DNA of 64,000 nt from Tulasnella sp. 424 (GCA_019633425.1 WSUB01000134.1:1-64000); one strand, 5' to 3'. Numbered from the stretch's first letter, positions 1-10,721 are shown. Translations and numbers: made by a program. The notes: a model not told the origin generated them from the sequence alone.

Positions 1-1
1 A

Positions 2-502
2 GGCCCCGGAGGAGATCGCCGGATTTCTTGCGAACTTTTGATACCCTGGCCAGCAGACTTCCAAGCCGACATGAGGTTCCCCGGAAACAGCCGTTAAAAC
101 ATGAGCGCCTCTAGGGGCATTCACCAGGTCGCACATTCTGATAAGGACGTACTTTACTCCGACCCACCACCATTTCCATCCTTCCTCCCCAACCGAAACG
201 AACTTCGTGTATCCACTAGGAGTATCTGTTGATACCATCGCAGGAGGTGGGTGGGTATCGCTCGGCCTCTCGTCTTGGTGCTGGATTAGGCACGGACTCC
301 CAGATCCGGACTTTTGAGAACCGCTCCAGTCGAGCAATCTTGAGGAAGGTATCAAAAGGTGCCCCAAGGTACATGATCTTTCATCGCGGTATAAAACATC
401 TGATGAGCGTACGGTTGAAAGAGTGTCAGCGAGGCGAGGATCAAGGTAGATATTTCCAAAGAACGGTTCTGACCATACGCCCGGCCATCTTGTACCATCC
501 AT
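2..502 (-). CDS. Unrecognised partial open frame at the left edge
   Basis: An ATG at 502 on the minus strand opens a frame of 167 codons that is still open at the window edge, so the 3' part is missing. I do not recognise the product. It has a Trp-rich stretch (GWKWWWVG) and no obvious F-box, P-loop or signal peptide. A second frame on the same strand (441-743) is also open and overlaps its beginning, so one of them may be chance, or an intron may join parts of both. There is no paralogue in this window to compare with. It could be a real gene running off the edge or an accidental frame, and confidence is low. Confidence 0.25.
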   Translation of the reverse strand, partial: MDGTRWPGVWSEPFFGNIYLDPRLADTLSTVRSSDVLYRDERSCTLGHLLIPSSRLLDWSGSQKSGSGSPCLIQHQDERPSDTHPPPAMVSTDTPSGYTKFVSVGEEGWKWWWVGVKYVLIRMCDLVNAPRGAHVLTAVSGEPHVGLEVCWPGYQKFARNPAISSGA

Positions 503-1028
503 TCAAATCGTCGTCAGACTGGTACGACTCCACAAAGACGTCGTAAAAATGGTTGAATCCATTGTTCTCTCTGCTTGCTAGTCCGATGTATAAGATCTGC
601 GGGCGTGTAAATTCGTTAACTCCTGGGTGGAGATTCCCCCCGAGACGGGACGAACATACATTAGGGAAATAAGGCACGTAGGCTTCCTGGTGAGTATCCA
701 AATTGATGTCGGATCTCGCATAATTGAAGAAGACAACTAACAAAACGTTGCCAGACGTAGGGAAGGTACGTGCGCCGTTTCGTTGCGTCGAAGGAGGAAG
801 TGGTGGTCTGATACGTTGTGCCGACGCAGCCGAAAGTGCCAGTGAACTGACTGGCGACGGGCTCCAGCAGTCCCAGTAGCTTCACTTCCGCTGGGAATCT
901 GCTCCGTCAATATCTTCTCAATCTGGTCTTCCGCAGCCTAATCGCGTTGTCCATCTCTTCTCTCCTCAAGATGGTAGTCGACAGACTTCGTTTACCCATT
1001 CCGAGGTGTTGCGGGTCGACGCTCTGTT

Positions 1029-1161
1029 AGTGGCACATCTGCCTATCCATTTCATTCTTTGGCAGTGCTGAAAAGATCTGGACAACGTTGGTGTTTTCGT
1101 CGGTGAATGAGTTGGAGGTGCCGTCGAAACATAATATATGGGTCTTGGGTTGCTTGACCAT
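1029..1161 (-). pseudogene. Remnant of DUF2235 exon 1
   Basis: On the minus strand from ATG 1161 the sequence reads as the first exon of the DUF2235 genes further along, including the CFDGTSNSF motif and the DENTNVV segment. It matches exon 1 of DUF2235-A at 8491-8638 almost base for base. Homology stops about six codons before the normal exon end and runs into a stop; exons 2-8 are absent. The promoter side (1162-1560) is preserved. This is the left-most broken copy of the cassette. It is not expected to make a hydrolase because the Ser nucleophile and the HADVGGG region lie in missing exons. Confidence 0.82.
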
Positions 1162-1560
1162 TTTGAGTTGAGGTTGAAAGGTGAGCTGAGGTGGTGGAGA
1201 TACAGTGACATTTTATAGTAGCAAGGGGTTCCGGGGCGGATGGTGGTGAAGGGAAAACGAAAGGGGGGACAAAGAGCAAAGTTGGACGGAACAAGTCGAA
1301 GAAGTCGCCGCAGCGGTAATGAAGGTCCCCAGCCTGCCGGAGCCCCGAGACGTCGGTGCCTGGCTGTGCACGCCAAACGGTTGCCCATCTTATGAATAAG
1401 TGTTGTAGATTTGATTGAAAGTAGTGGTGTACATCCACACACTTGAAACACCCAAAACGACGAGGATCATCCAAGGTCAACGAGGAGGCTGTACTTGGAC
1501 GCGCCACCCGTCCACCTCGGCAGGGACGGCCATGTCGGACAACACCGCATCACTTGGCTT
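1162..1560. repeat. Cassette intergenic block, copy 0 (partial)
   Basis: This stretch lies upstream of the exon 1 remnant and aligns with 8639-9050, 13340-13700, 17390-17790 and 22000-22400. It keeps the TATAAA box seen upstream of the intact DUF2235 genes (minus strand, near 1212) and a purine-rich run on the plus strand. Similarity to the other blocks fades after about 1560. I see no protein-coding gene in it. Confidence 0.7.
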
Positions 1561-1814
1561 CCATGTTCTTCCACAACTGCTGGGAGTACCCCTACTATTA
1601 GGTTCATCTCCAAAAAAGCAGAGAGGAGATATTATCACAAGACACAAAGCTATAACTACGACTGCCTATGAGCTTTCTGACCTCCACACCATCAGCAACA
1701 CGAGACGTGGTTGAGATCTTTGAGCCAACGCACGCGCGCATGCTTCTCGAACCACTGGAAATGCGCGGCGTCACGGTTGCCCTTCTCCGCTCTCCGGCGA
1801 AGACGTTCAATGTC

Positions 1815-1993
1815 CTTTCGATCTAGGCTAGGAGTAGACTCGGCAACTCGATCCCGCCTTTAAATTGGCAGACCAGATCGAGACGTGAGTGCGCGATGAA
1901 TCCTCAACGTGTGACGAGCCTTGTCAAGCTGGAGAGGTAGGACGTTGAGGAATATAAAAGATAGTAAGCTCGACGGGTAGTGAGTTCATAGTG
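1815..1993 (-). pseudogene. Remnant of an FB1-type F-box gene, N-terminal part
   Basis: On the minus strand around 1993 an ATG is followed by codons for M-N-S-L-P-V-E-L, as in the start of FB1 (MNTLPVEL) and FB2 (MKALPVEL). The frame then breaks and a stop follows within 20 codons. Weaker nucleotide similarity to FB1 exon 1 continues to about 1815, in the part that encodes the V-C-Q-K-W-N-Q-V-A-K-S-T segment. It sits upstream of the DUF2235 exon 1 remnant. The 1560-1815 stretch gives no recognisable gene. Confidence 0.55.
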
Positions 1994-2237
1994 TATGGTC
2001 GAGGTCGGCAATGTCCGGAATCCGAACCCACGGTGAATGTATGGGAAACGATCATCCATGTCCAAAACATGTTCTCAGCGAAAACCAAGCCGATTAGCAT
2101 CTTTTAGCAGAAAATGCTCGGATCGTGTTTTGGCTTCGGAAACAGTCCGAACATGGTCTGTTTTTTTCACACCTTGCCGCCGTGTTCCGGGCCGGAACAC
2201 CTCCTTGTGTGAGGGTTTGCCACCGCAAAGTACGCAG

Positions 2238-2709
2238 TGTTACAGCAGTTTGCAAAAATGATGAGACTACCTGACATCTTAAAAAGAGAAATAAAGAGAA
2301 ATGACAAAAAGTGGGGTCGATGATTTTGGGGTTGTGGCGATGTTTACGTTTGTCCACATGTTCGACTACATTGTTTTCCTCCCCAACCCCGCCGTCTTTC
2401 TTCCAAATGTCCGGCCGTCGCATCCCAGATTGTACGGTTTGGGAGGTCTCCGAGCAGACACATCGAGAGGAGGCAGAGACTCGGAGGTTTGTGTGGATGA
2501 AGGCGTGTTTCGATTACAATCGGGTCTACAGCACTCATTTCTGGGCGGACGTGGATGGGGGGTTGACGATCTGGAATAGAACTGGAGTTTGGTACTACTA
2601 TTTAGCCCACTGGGACACATCACCCTCGGCAACTTTATCCTTTTCTTATTCTTTATTCCTTAGATCTGGAATTACGCGAGTCTCATCATTTTTGCAAATA
2701 GCTATAACA
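2238..2709. mobile_element. Candidate MITE-like element with terminal inverted repeats
   Basis: A perfect 20-bp inverted repeat, TTTGCAAAAATGATGAGACT at 2249-2268 and its reverse complement at 2679-2698, bounds a segment of about 470 bp. The match extends outward with mismatches to TGTTAYAGC at 2238 and 2709. No clear target-site duplication is visible next to either end, so the exact termini are uncertain. The interior has overlapping short open frames but nothing resembling a transposase. Size and structure fit a non-autonomous DNA transposon. A plain inverted repeat of other origin is the alternative. Confidence 0.5.
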
Positions 2710-2865
2710 AATTTTACTGAGCCAGACCCGGGGTGATGAATCTCCACTGTTGTTCGAGAGGTGTCGTTAGACGGCCCACGGGCGCGGAAAGTCGGGTCCA
2801 AGATATTCAGTATTTCTGATATCTATATACAATCTGTAGAACGGTGAATACAGTAAATTGTCCCT

Positions 2866-4278
2866 TCATCGTTGGGTCACGAGTCCAGACTCCTTATTGT
2901 ACTCCCTGTCTAGAAGGGAATATTGTTCAGCAGGTTTGAATATGTCCAGACGTGTCAAAATGACTTACATGCCAATGAAAGTGCCATGCGGTTGTCCAGG
3001 TAAGCGATGGCTTCGTCAAACGACAGGTTCGCTCCGCCGAGGCGTTTCAAACCACCTTCCCCTGACGGAACCATCCAGCTCGTTTTCGGGATATTTCGCT
3101 GGACCCATTCCCAGTCGCTTCTGAGATTAGCGAGGGCTTCAGAACTGAGTCCGAGGTCTTCAGCTCCCGGCCTCCAGGCCCTGGGATTCCCGTCGATGAC
3201 GCTGGCCAAGTCCACTTCCACTTTGAGCTCGTAGGAATTTGATATTCTCTTTAGAAGAGTGACGAGGTGTGACATATTCATTCCCGAGAAGATGACTCGA
3301 CCGTGGTTTCCTGCAGGGAACTGAATCTCCGGAATTGACGTACCCTCCATCCCGTTGTCGACTGGAACGCCTCGAAACTCGACAACTCGGAGGTTCGGTG
3401 CAGTGATATCTGTGAGAATGCGGCGGATGGCTCCATAGCTCGCTCGGACGGCGAATCGGAGCGTGGTCAGGGATGAGAGAGCTGGCCAGCTAGCATCCTG
3501 CGACGTGTCATCGTCCCAAGCGCTACCCTCTTCGCCAGCTTGGAGGACCTCAAGCTGTGGACATTCTCTACACAAGGTGGTAGCAAGTCGTTTCCATAGG
3601 ACGTCCCTCGGAGGCTCTTCGAAGCCGTCGAAACCAATGCCCATTGCGTGGTATTCTCGCAGGAGTGGGCAGTGCGTCAGCGAGAAAAGGACCTGTTTGG
3701 AAACCCATCAGCATGGTGGATCGGCGGTGTATTGTACTCATAGCACCCACAGGGCTGTTTGAAGAGCAGAATGTGAGGCGAGGAGCAGATGTGAAAGGTT
3801 CTCGGGAATCCGTATCATCTTCCAGGACCTCCTCAACAACCTCGAGAGCCAGTGACAAGCCCACAACATTTGGAAGCTCAAATGGAACCCACTTGCGAAG
3901 TTCGCAAGGTACTTCTACCGTAGCTTCCACCCTTAGAGTATTCCATCGTGATACTTGCTCTACCAACAACGCGTGCATTACGTTTACGGACTCCTCGTCA
4001 AACTCCTGGCATAACCGCATCGAAACGTTTAGCGGCAGCTCCCCTGACAGCTCCAATCGTCTCTTCATCACGTCGTGTGAGTGAGCTCTGTAGCTGATTT
4101 TGATGAAATTCCACAGCTTGGGGGTAGACTTGGCAACTTGGTTCCATTTTTGACAGACGCGGCAAATCGCGGCATGAACCGTGGCAGGATCCTTGACGTC
4201 GTAACGAGGGTCGCTGAGGTGGGCAGGTAAGACTTTGACGAATATGCTTGATAGTAGTTCAACAGGTAATGTGTTCAT
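2866..4278 (-). CDS. F-box protein FB1 (short class, three exons)
   Basis: Predicted 431 aa from three exons: 4278-3751, 3692-2969 and 2909-2866 (introns 58 and 59 nt, GT-AG). The N-terminus (MNTLPVELLSSIF, then VCRVCQKWNQVAKSTPKLW-like spacing) is an F-box, which in known proteins binds Skp1 of SCF ubiquitin ligases. The rest is a variable region with regularly spaced hydrophobic strands of LRR-like type and a conserved W-V-Q-R-N-x-P block near residue 375. The last exon is short (EYNKESGLVTQR end). It is supported by FB2, in which one extra base before the donor and one missing base after the acceptor cancel out. FB1 and FB2 are tandem copies with the same exon plan, and their 3' flanks are also similar. 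The substrate is unknown. Reading through the last donor instead would end at 2955 with four different residues. Confidence 0.83.
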
Positions 4279-4510
4279 AGTATGGGCCGAGGAGTGGGAT
4301 GAGAATTTGCCAGCAAGTACGTCGTTTGGACAGGTTTTGCTGAGCTAGACCCTCGATGACAAAACATCCAACGATTGTCCGAGAGATGCCGGGATCTTAC
4401 GTCCCAACTGAATCCACGGGCGTGGTAAAAAAATTCAGGTCCAAGATCTTCACTACTTCGGGCATCTACAAGGCTGCAGTATGGAGAATACAGAGCAATA
4501 AATCGTTCCC

Positions 4511-5919
4511 TCATTGTTGGTGTGCGAGCCCTGGCCCCTTATCGTACTCCTGTCTACAAGGGAATATTGTTCAGCAGGTTTGAATAGGGTCACGCCGGCA
4601 AAAATACTTACATGCTAAGGGAAAGTGCCATGCGGTTGTCCAGATAAGCAATGGCTTCGTCAAACGACAGGCTTGCTCCACCGAGGCGCTTCAAACTACC
4701 TTCCCCTGACGGAACCATCCAGTTCACTTTCGGGACATTCCGCTGGACCCATTTCCACTCGCTTCTGAGCTCAGCGAGGGCTTCAGAAACGAGTCCGAGG
4801 TATTCAGCTCCAGGTCTCCAGCCCATACGATTGCCGGCAATGATGCTGGCCAAGTCCACTTCCACTTTGAGCTCGTTGTAGTTTGATATTCTCGTTAGAA
4901 AGGCGACGAGTTGTGACATACTCATTTCCGAAAGGAATGCTCTACCGTCGTTTTCTGTGGGGAACTGAATCTCCGGAATTGAAGTATCCTCGATCCCGTT
5001 GTCGACTGGAACGCCTCGAAACTCGACGAGTCGAAGATGCGGTGCTTTAATCTCTGTGAGAATGCAGCGGATGGTTCCATAGCTCGCTCGGATGTCGAAC
5101 CGGAGCGTGGTCAGGGACGAGAGAGCTGGCCAGCTCCCATCCTGCGACATGTCGTCCCAAACGGTACCGTCTTCGCTGACTTCGAGAACCTCGAGCGATG
5201 GACATTCTCTACACAAGGTAGTAGCAAGTCTTTTCCATAGAGCGGCCCTCGGAGGCACTTCGAACCAGTCGAAACCAATGCCCATCGCGTGGAATTCTCG
5301 CAGGAGTGGGCAGTGCATCACAGAGAAAAGGACCTGTTTGGAAACGCTTCAGCATAGTAGATCGTCGGTGCATTGTGCCCAGAATACCTACAAGACTGTT
5401 TGAAGAGCAGAATGTAAGGCGAGGAGCAGATATGAAAGGTTCTCGGGAATCCGTATCATCGTCTGGGACCTGCTCGACGACCTCAAGAGCCAGTGACAAG
5501 CCCACAACATTTGGAAGCTCAGATGGAACCCACTGCCGAAGTACGGAAGGCACTTCTACCGTAGCTTCCACCCTTAGAGTATTCCACCGTGATACCCGTT
5601 CTACTAACAACGTGTGCATTACGTTCAACGGCTCCTCGTCGGTTCCCTGGCATAAACACATCGAAACGTTTAGCGGCAGGTTTCCTGACAACCCCAGGCG
5701 TCTCTTCATCACGTCATGCGAGCTAGCCCTGTAGCTGATTTGGATGGATGTCCAGAGGCTGGGAGTAGACTTGGCGACTTGGTTCCATTTTTGGCAGACG
5801 CAGCAAATCGTGGCGTGAACCGCGGCGGGATCGTCCCAGTCGTAACGCGGGTCGCCAAGGTGAGGATGCAGGACTTTGACGAATATGCTCGATAAGAGCT
5901 CGACAGGCAAAGCTTTCAT
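4511..5919 (-). CDS. F-box protein FB2 (short class, three exons)
   Basis: Predicted 430 aa from exons 5919-5392, 5333-4612 and 4553-4511; both introns are 58 nt. The N-terminal F-box (MKALPVELLSSIFVKVL, then VCQKWNQVAKSTPSLW) is intact and the C-terminal LRR-like region parallels FB1 along its full length, with roughly four of five residues the same by eye. The final exon encodes EYDKGPGLAHQQ. It lies 230 bp from FB1 on the same strand as a tandem duplicate and upstream of the DUF2235-A 3' end. The likely role is a substrate adaptor of an SCF ligase, inferred from the F-box only. Most differences from FB1 look like substitutions spread over the C-terminal region. Confidence 0.85.
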
Positions 5920-5989
5920 GTTTATGAGGGGGGCAAGGAGTGGCGGAGGCTAGCAAGCGCGAAGTTTGGACGGGTTTGCACCTAATTTA

Positions 5990-6360
5990 ACACTTCACCG
6001 CCACGAGACAAAAATAGGACTCTACGGGCCAACTAAATCCATATAGGCATGATACAAGAAGAAAATAAAACTGATGATACATTGGTAGTCAAGTTAAGAC
6101 GTGAGTATAATATGTCCAAAGTGTGCGCGTCAAAGAAGTGGAACAAGAAGTCGTGAATGGTAAAACAAAGAAAATCGTGAAACGAGGTCAGAGCAGCGGC
6201 ACGTTAGCAGTGAATCGAAACGCGTGAAGGAAGACGTGAAAAAAGGGTCAAAAGCGAAAAAGAAAAAAAGAAGTGAAAGAAATAAAACCTTTGCTATCGT
6301 ATGGAAATGAAAGCCGAACCACAGGAAACGAACGGTTGTCGAGACTCGTCGGGTGATTGA
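5990..6360. repeat. Conserved 3' flank of DUF2235-A
   Basis: This AT- and purine-rich stretch without a gene aligns with 19395-19732, the 3' flank of DUF2235-B. Shared landmarks are ACAAAATAGGAC, CTAAATCCATA and GGCATGATACAAGAAGAAAA. The similarity starts abruptly near 5990, next to the FB2 upstream region, so this is one end of a duplicated block. It probably contains the hydrolase 3' UTR. I see no further coding sequence. Confidence 0.7.
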
Positions 6361-8638
6361 TTAGTCGACGTACTCGACTTTTGCACCGTGCGGTAACTTG
6401 GCTCTTGGCGTATAGTCCTTCCTCAGCCTGACAGAGGAGTGGAATAGCGGATTGGGGTCTTGGATCTCTCGCGGTCGTCCTCGATTCCAGCTGTACGAAA
6501 ACAAACGTATGTCAGTCAGGCGTTTTGGGAGCTTCAAGAAAGCAAGCACTCACTAGAATCCCTTATGCCAATGCCCCTCACTATCCTGGAAGTACTGCCA
6601 GAAAGGGACGACCTCCAAGACCCACCAAGCCCATTTCTTCTCCAACTGATCGAACATCTCCGCATTAGCGTCCTTGATGGGATCATCTTCAAAGACTTGG
6701 ACAACCGTCAGACCGTCGTCCGTGGGCGAGTCAGGGTGAGATTTCTCGATGGGTGATTCCTCAATTGGGGTTGGTGCTCCCGGACCTTGCATCGAGATCC
6801 TCCCGTCTTTACCGACCGTCGTCGCAGCGGTGAAGCCCGAGGTTGACGGTGTAGGAGGTAAATCCCACTTGCCATGTCCGCTGCTGCTCCCCTCCACGGC
6901 CGTGGTCTGGCTTGCGTCCCTCCTATCCGCACCGGTTAGGACCGTCGGCGAAGTTGTGAGCAGGTTGAAGCTGGGGAGAGGTCTGTGACGGGGAGTTCTG
7001 TCTGATAGGGTGGTGGTCATGGTTTCGAATGCGGGGATGTCGGCAAAAGCGTATGGTTTGAACAGGATTGGGGCTTTGGTGGCGATGATTTCGTTGACCA
7101 TCCACATCAGAGATGGGTTTGCGAGAGTGTTCTCTCGGTTGTTGGACACAGAGCCGCCTCCAACGTCTGCATGGCAACCTATTAAAAGGGTATTGCGTCA
7201 GTTAATTCAGCAGTCGGGATGCGTTAGAAGTCAGCGGAGGGCACTCACCAGCAAACCAAACCTCCTTCACATCCGTCGCGACATGCCCATGATACTTGTC
7301 ATCATCGTGGCCGTCATCAATAGCATCCGAATCCACGCTGAAAACCGTCCTCTTCCTCAAGACTCTCCTCTTGTGTTGAATCTTTCCCTCCACAACGTCC
7401 CCAACCACGTTCTCGACCACCTCCCCAACTTTAGCCACCTCTTGCCGCACTCCATCCCCAACCTTCTTCACGCCATCACTAATCCTCTCGAAAAAGTTCC
7501 CAGGTCGCGTCGGGGAGACAGGTGTCCCTTTGTCAGGGTCGTTTTTCGCCGCGGCGGCCGAAGGTGCTGCACGGTGCCATGGGTTTGGTTTGAATTTCGC
7601 TCGGTGCTCGTCGAGTGCCAAGGCGTGTCGGAAGGTCTTGACGATGGTATTGGACGCCGTGAAGGGTAAATGCCGTGAAAGTACGCCCACTGATGATACG
7701 GTATCCCTGTTGGGCGTTCGAGAAGGACAATGGGGGAAGGGAGTGGCGTTAGCGGGTGAACACAACGAACACGCGTGTTTTCTAATTAAAAACCGCAGCG
7801 CGCGTGGCAAATCAACGTACCAGACACCCAAGAATTCAATGCACACGTTCCTCGAAAATGCTGCTTTGAAGCCTTTAGCGGCATGCTTGCCACCGGGAGT
7901 CGTATCCTTGTACTTCTTGTAGGCAAATGGGATTTGCTCTTCGTTGGATTTAGGTAATAGCCCAACCTAAGGGTCAATCAAGCCACCGCAACACCGGCGC
8001 TGACGTCAGTCACAAAGCCACAGGATTGAAGCCCAACGGGGACGCACTTTGTGGAGCATTCCAGCGAGGCATCGAGCGGTGTACGCCCCTCGACTGAATC
8101 CGAATAAACAAATTTTGTCGCCAGCTTCGAAGTTTTCCATAAGGAACCTATATCCGCCCATGATCTGATTCGAGAAAGAAAGGCAGGGTCAGGGTTATGC
8201 CGTTCGCCCAACATATTGTCTTTAGGGATGCTTACGTGGGCGTCGAGGTACCTGGAAGTCCGAAAATAGAGAGGAAAAACAGATGTTCCGTTGAGAACCC
8301 TGGACGAAACGTTCAAAGAGGTGAATTGCGAGCTTACCATGCCAGTCCAGAGTCCAGAACTTTTGCTAGACCTTGTAAGGTGGGACTCCAGACAGAGTTC
8401 GGGGCGACGTAGGTTCCTAGTTTGCCAAAGTTCAAAATCCTCGGTTTAGCAAAGCCGTGGTGCAACGCGTTGAGGACCAAGCCAACAAACCTATTCCAGG
8501 CTGGTAGTAACACATCTGCCTATCCATGTCATTCTTTTCCAGTGCTGAAAAGATCCGGACGACGTTCGTGTTCTCGTCGGTGAATGAGTTGGAGGTGCCG
8601 TCGAAACATAATATAAGGGTCTTGGGTTGCTTGGTCAT
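6361..8638 (-). CDS. DUF2235-A, alpha/beta-hydrolase-like protein
   Basis: Predicted 572 aa from eight exons: 8638-8491, 8416-8338, 8251-8236, 8164-8048, 7966-7821, 7706-7249, 7178-6554, 6490-6361. All junctions are GT-AG and in phase. The DUF2235 signature is complete: CFDGTSNSF near residue 12, PGIGTY across the exon 1/2 junction, [16 protein letters not shown] with candidate nucleophile Ser105, and [12 protein letters not shown] around residue 326 with an acidic residue expected in the triad. This fold is shared with Tle1-type phospholipase effectors of bacteria, but the fungal substrate is unknown. Exon 3 is a 16-nt microexon. A Pro/Ser/Thr-rich linker separates the domain from a conserved C-terminal block ([18 protein letters not shown]). 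There is no signal peptide or membrane segment. The start at 8638 is preferred over the in-frame ATG at 8689, which abuts the TATA box. Confidence 0.9.
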
Positions 8639-8689
8639 TTTGAGTTGAGGTTGAAAGATGAGCTGAGGTGGTGGTGAGTATAATGACAT

Positions 8690-8695
8690 TTTATA
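8690..8695 (-). promoter_or_regulatory. TATA box of DUF2235-A
   Basis: TATAAA on the minus strand lies 52 bp before the chosen ATG at 8638. It sits in a longer conserved string (CTATAAAATG) repeated upstream of the DUF2235 exon 1 remnant near 1212, at 17391 and in a diverged form upstream of DUF2235-B. A polypyrimidine run (minus strand) lies 40-75 bp further upstream, as is common in fungal promoters. The position argues against translation from the ATG at 8689. Confidence 0.6.
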
Positions 8696-10207
8696 GTAGC
8701 TGGAGGTTCCGAGGCGGAGGGGGGTGAAGGGAGAACGGAAAGGGGGAGAAAAAGAGAAAAGTTGTACGGAACAAGTCGAAGAAGTCGCCGCGGGTTATAA
8801 AGCTCCCAGCCGGCCGGAGCGCCGAGACGTCGGTGCCTGGCTGTGCACGTCAAACGGTTGCCCCTCTTCAGCTTATGAGTCTTGTAGATTAAATCGACAT
8901 TAGCGGTGTACACATACACACTTGAAACATCCAAAACGACGGGGATCATCCAAGGTCAACGAGGAGGCTGTGCTTGGAAATGTGCCGCGCCACCGATCCC
9001 ACCTTGGCGGAGACGGCCATGTCGGACAACACCGCGTCACTTGGCCTCGAAAGCGATTCACTGAAACAGTCAGCATCGTCAGCACAAGAATGGAAAATAG
9101 AGAAGAATGTTCGAATTTTTGACGTGTTGTCTGGCAACGACTGCGCTTCAGCTCGTGGTTCAGCTTGTTCTGAAAAGTCGCATGATGGCGACCTGGGTCA
9201 GTATTCCCTCGCTTGACTCATTCTTCAATGCCGAACTGCATGGGAAATGAACCTGTTTCTGTCACATATGATCACTGACCTTCTATTTGCCACGAACGAC
9301 GGGCATCGGTCTCCCCGACGGATAGGAGACTGGGCTCGGCGGATAGGTGCATGTATCAGGTGCTCAGGCTGCCAAATGTGATCTTCCTTAGGAGGTGAGA
9401 GTCCATTCTAGGCGCTGGTTACTCTTTAGAACCAGTTGATCAGTTTCTCCTCCTTGGGAGTTTGGGCGTGACGATCTGCAAGGAGATTCGGATGATGCGC
9501 GACTTCGGGGACGCTTGGCACTCCGAGTCGGCTCCAGCCAACACGTAAGCACGCTGCATGGAGCGGACACCGCCGGAGCCGAATAACAACAAAGGCTATC
9601 CTTTTAGGTCACCTCAAATTTTCATGTGCTAGTCTTGCCCAAACTGATTAGAGGCTTAGAGGGCTTTTGACCAAGGAGTCATGATTCAAAGCTGCGGGCA
9701 TTGACCGGGAACGATTCGACCCGCTGGTGAACTCCTTCATGACTGGGATTCGCCCCATATGATCACGGAAACATTCTATCCACTATTCGGAACGTGGAGC
9801 AAGTCCTAGATATTTCCAAACAGGGGGTCCTGCGGTGACTAATGCCGCGTACTCCAACCGGTTGTATTGCCCGTGGCGATACCAAACTCCTTCCTAAAGC
9901 TTAGCGCGTGCATACTTCTTTGAGATTCTTCTGTACGCCTCGGGTGATAGGTTGCTGTTGGCTTTGCGTACCGATACTGCCCATTTTCCGACTTATAGTA
10001 ATAATGATTGTGGTTATGCTAGGCCTGAAAGGGTAAGAGTCCTGTGCAAGGACGAAAATCGAAGCCGTGGTCAGAACCGACGAACAACGCCAGCAAAATT
10101 TGGAGCCTAAAGAAGTGGTGGACATCACTTTCAGATCAGCACCACCCCTTGAAATTGCCAGACATGCGCTGAATGATGACCCCAAATCCACAGGGGTCCA
10201 CAGGGCG

Positions 10208-10306
10208 NNNNNNNNNNNNNNNNNNNNNNNNNNNNNNNNNNNNNNNNNNNNNNNNNNNNNNNNNNNNNNNNNNNNNNNNNNNNNNNNNNNNNNNNNNNNN
10301 NNNNNN
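10208..10306. other. Assembly gap (run of N)
   Basis: About 100 undetermined bases. The 78 bases before the gap (10130-10207) are identical to the 78 bases after it (10307-10384). The equivalent position in the blocks near 14780-14860 and 18840-18920 has this sequence once, with no gap. The simplest reading is two contigs that overlap by 78 bp and were scaffolded with a nominal gap, so probably nothing is missing. Confidence 0.9.
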
Positions 10307-10721
10307 TTCAGATCAGCACCACCCCTTGAAATTGCCAGACATGCGCTGAATGATGACCCCAAATCCACAGGGGTCCACAGGGCGACCTCGGCCAGCGGGC
10401 GGATCCCGACCGCAAGCATATCGTGGAGCCTTTACACGAAACTACATAATGAATTGGAAGCAATCCAAGAGGAACGCGCTACTCGTCTAAGGGGTTACAC
10501 TGCCAGGTTGCTTGATGGATCCGGGAACCTCAATGAATCGCATTGGGGTGATCTGGGAATATTCTCACCGTAAGGTGTTCGATCCGCCACAAACAATCCT
10601 CTGACCAACTCATCGAACGCGGTCCCCCAACATCAACTGAAATCCTTCGTTGTCTTCCCCATTGACTACAGCACTATCCTCGATTTCTCATAAGCTCTTC
10701 GTCCGTCCGTCTCAATTTGCA

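Larger units (their letters stand above)
8639..10721. repeat. Cassette intergenic block, copy 1 (between DUF2235-A and FB3)
   Basis: About 2 kb separates the divergent genes DUF2235-A and FB3. It matches the blocks at 13320-15189, 17347-19184 and 21998-23520 over most of its length. It carries the DUF2235 TATA box at one end and the FB3 leader at the other, so it should contain both promoters. Internal landmarks repeated in each copy include a CGG/CCG inverted motif near 9563-9578 and a conserved stretch at 10060-10440. Several short open frames exist on both strands, but none is consistent enough between copies to call a gene. Confidence 0.7.

Noticed and set aside
2301..2736. Two overlapping plus-strand frames inside the inverted-repeat element
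   Set aside because: They overlap in different frames and show no transposase or other motif. They probably arise by chance in the element.
8639..8689. Upstream ATG (8689) that would add 17 residues to DUF2235-A
   Set aside because: It touches the TATAAA box at 8690, so transcription should start downstream of it. The ATG at 8638 matches the starts of DUF2235-B and of the remnants.
10067..10573. Open frame running through the assembly gap
   Set aside because: Its length depends on the N run and on the duplicated 78 bp. The same region in the other blocks gives only shorter frames.
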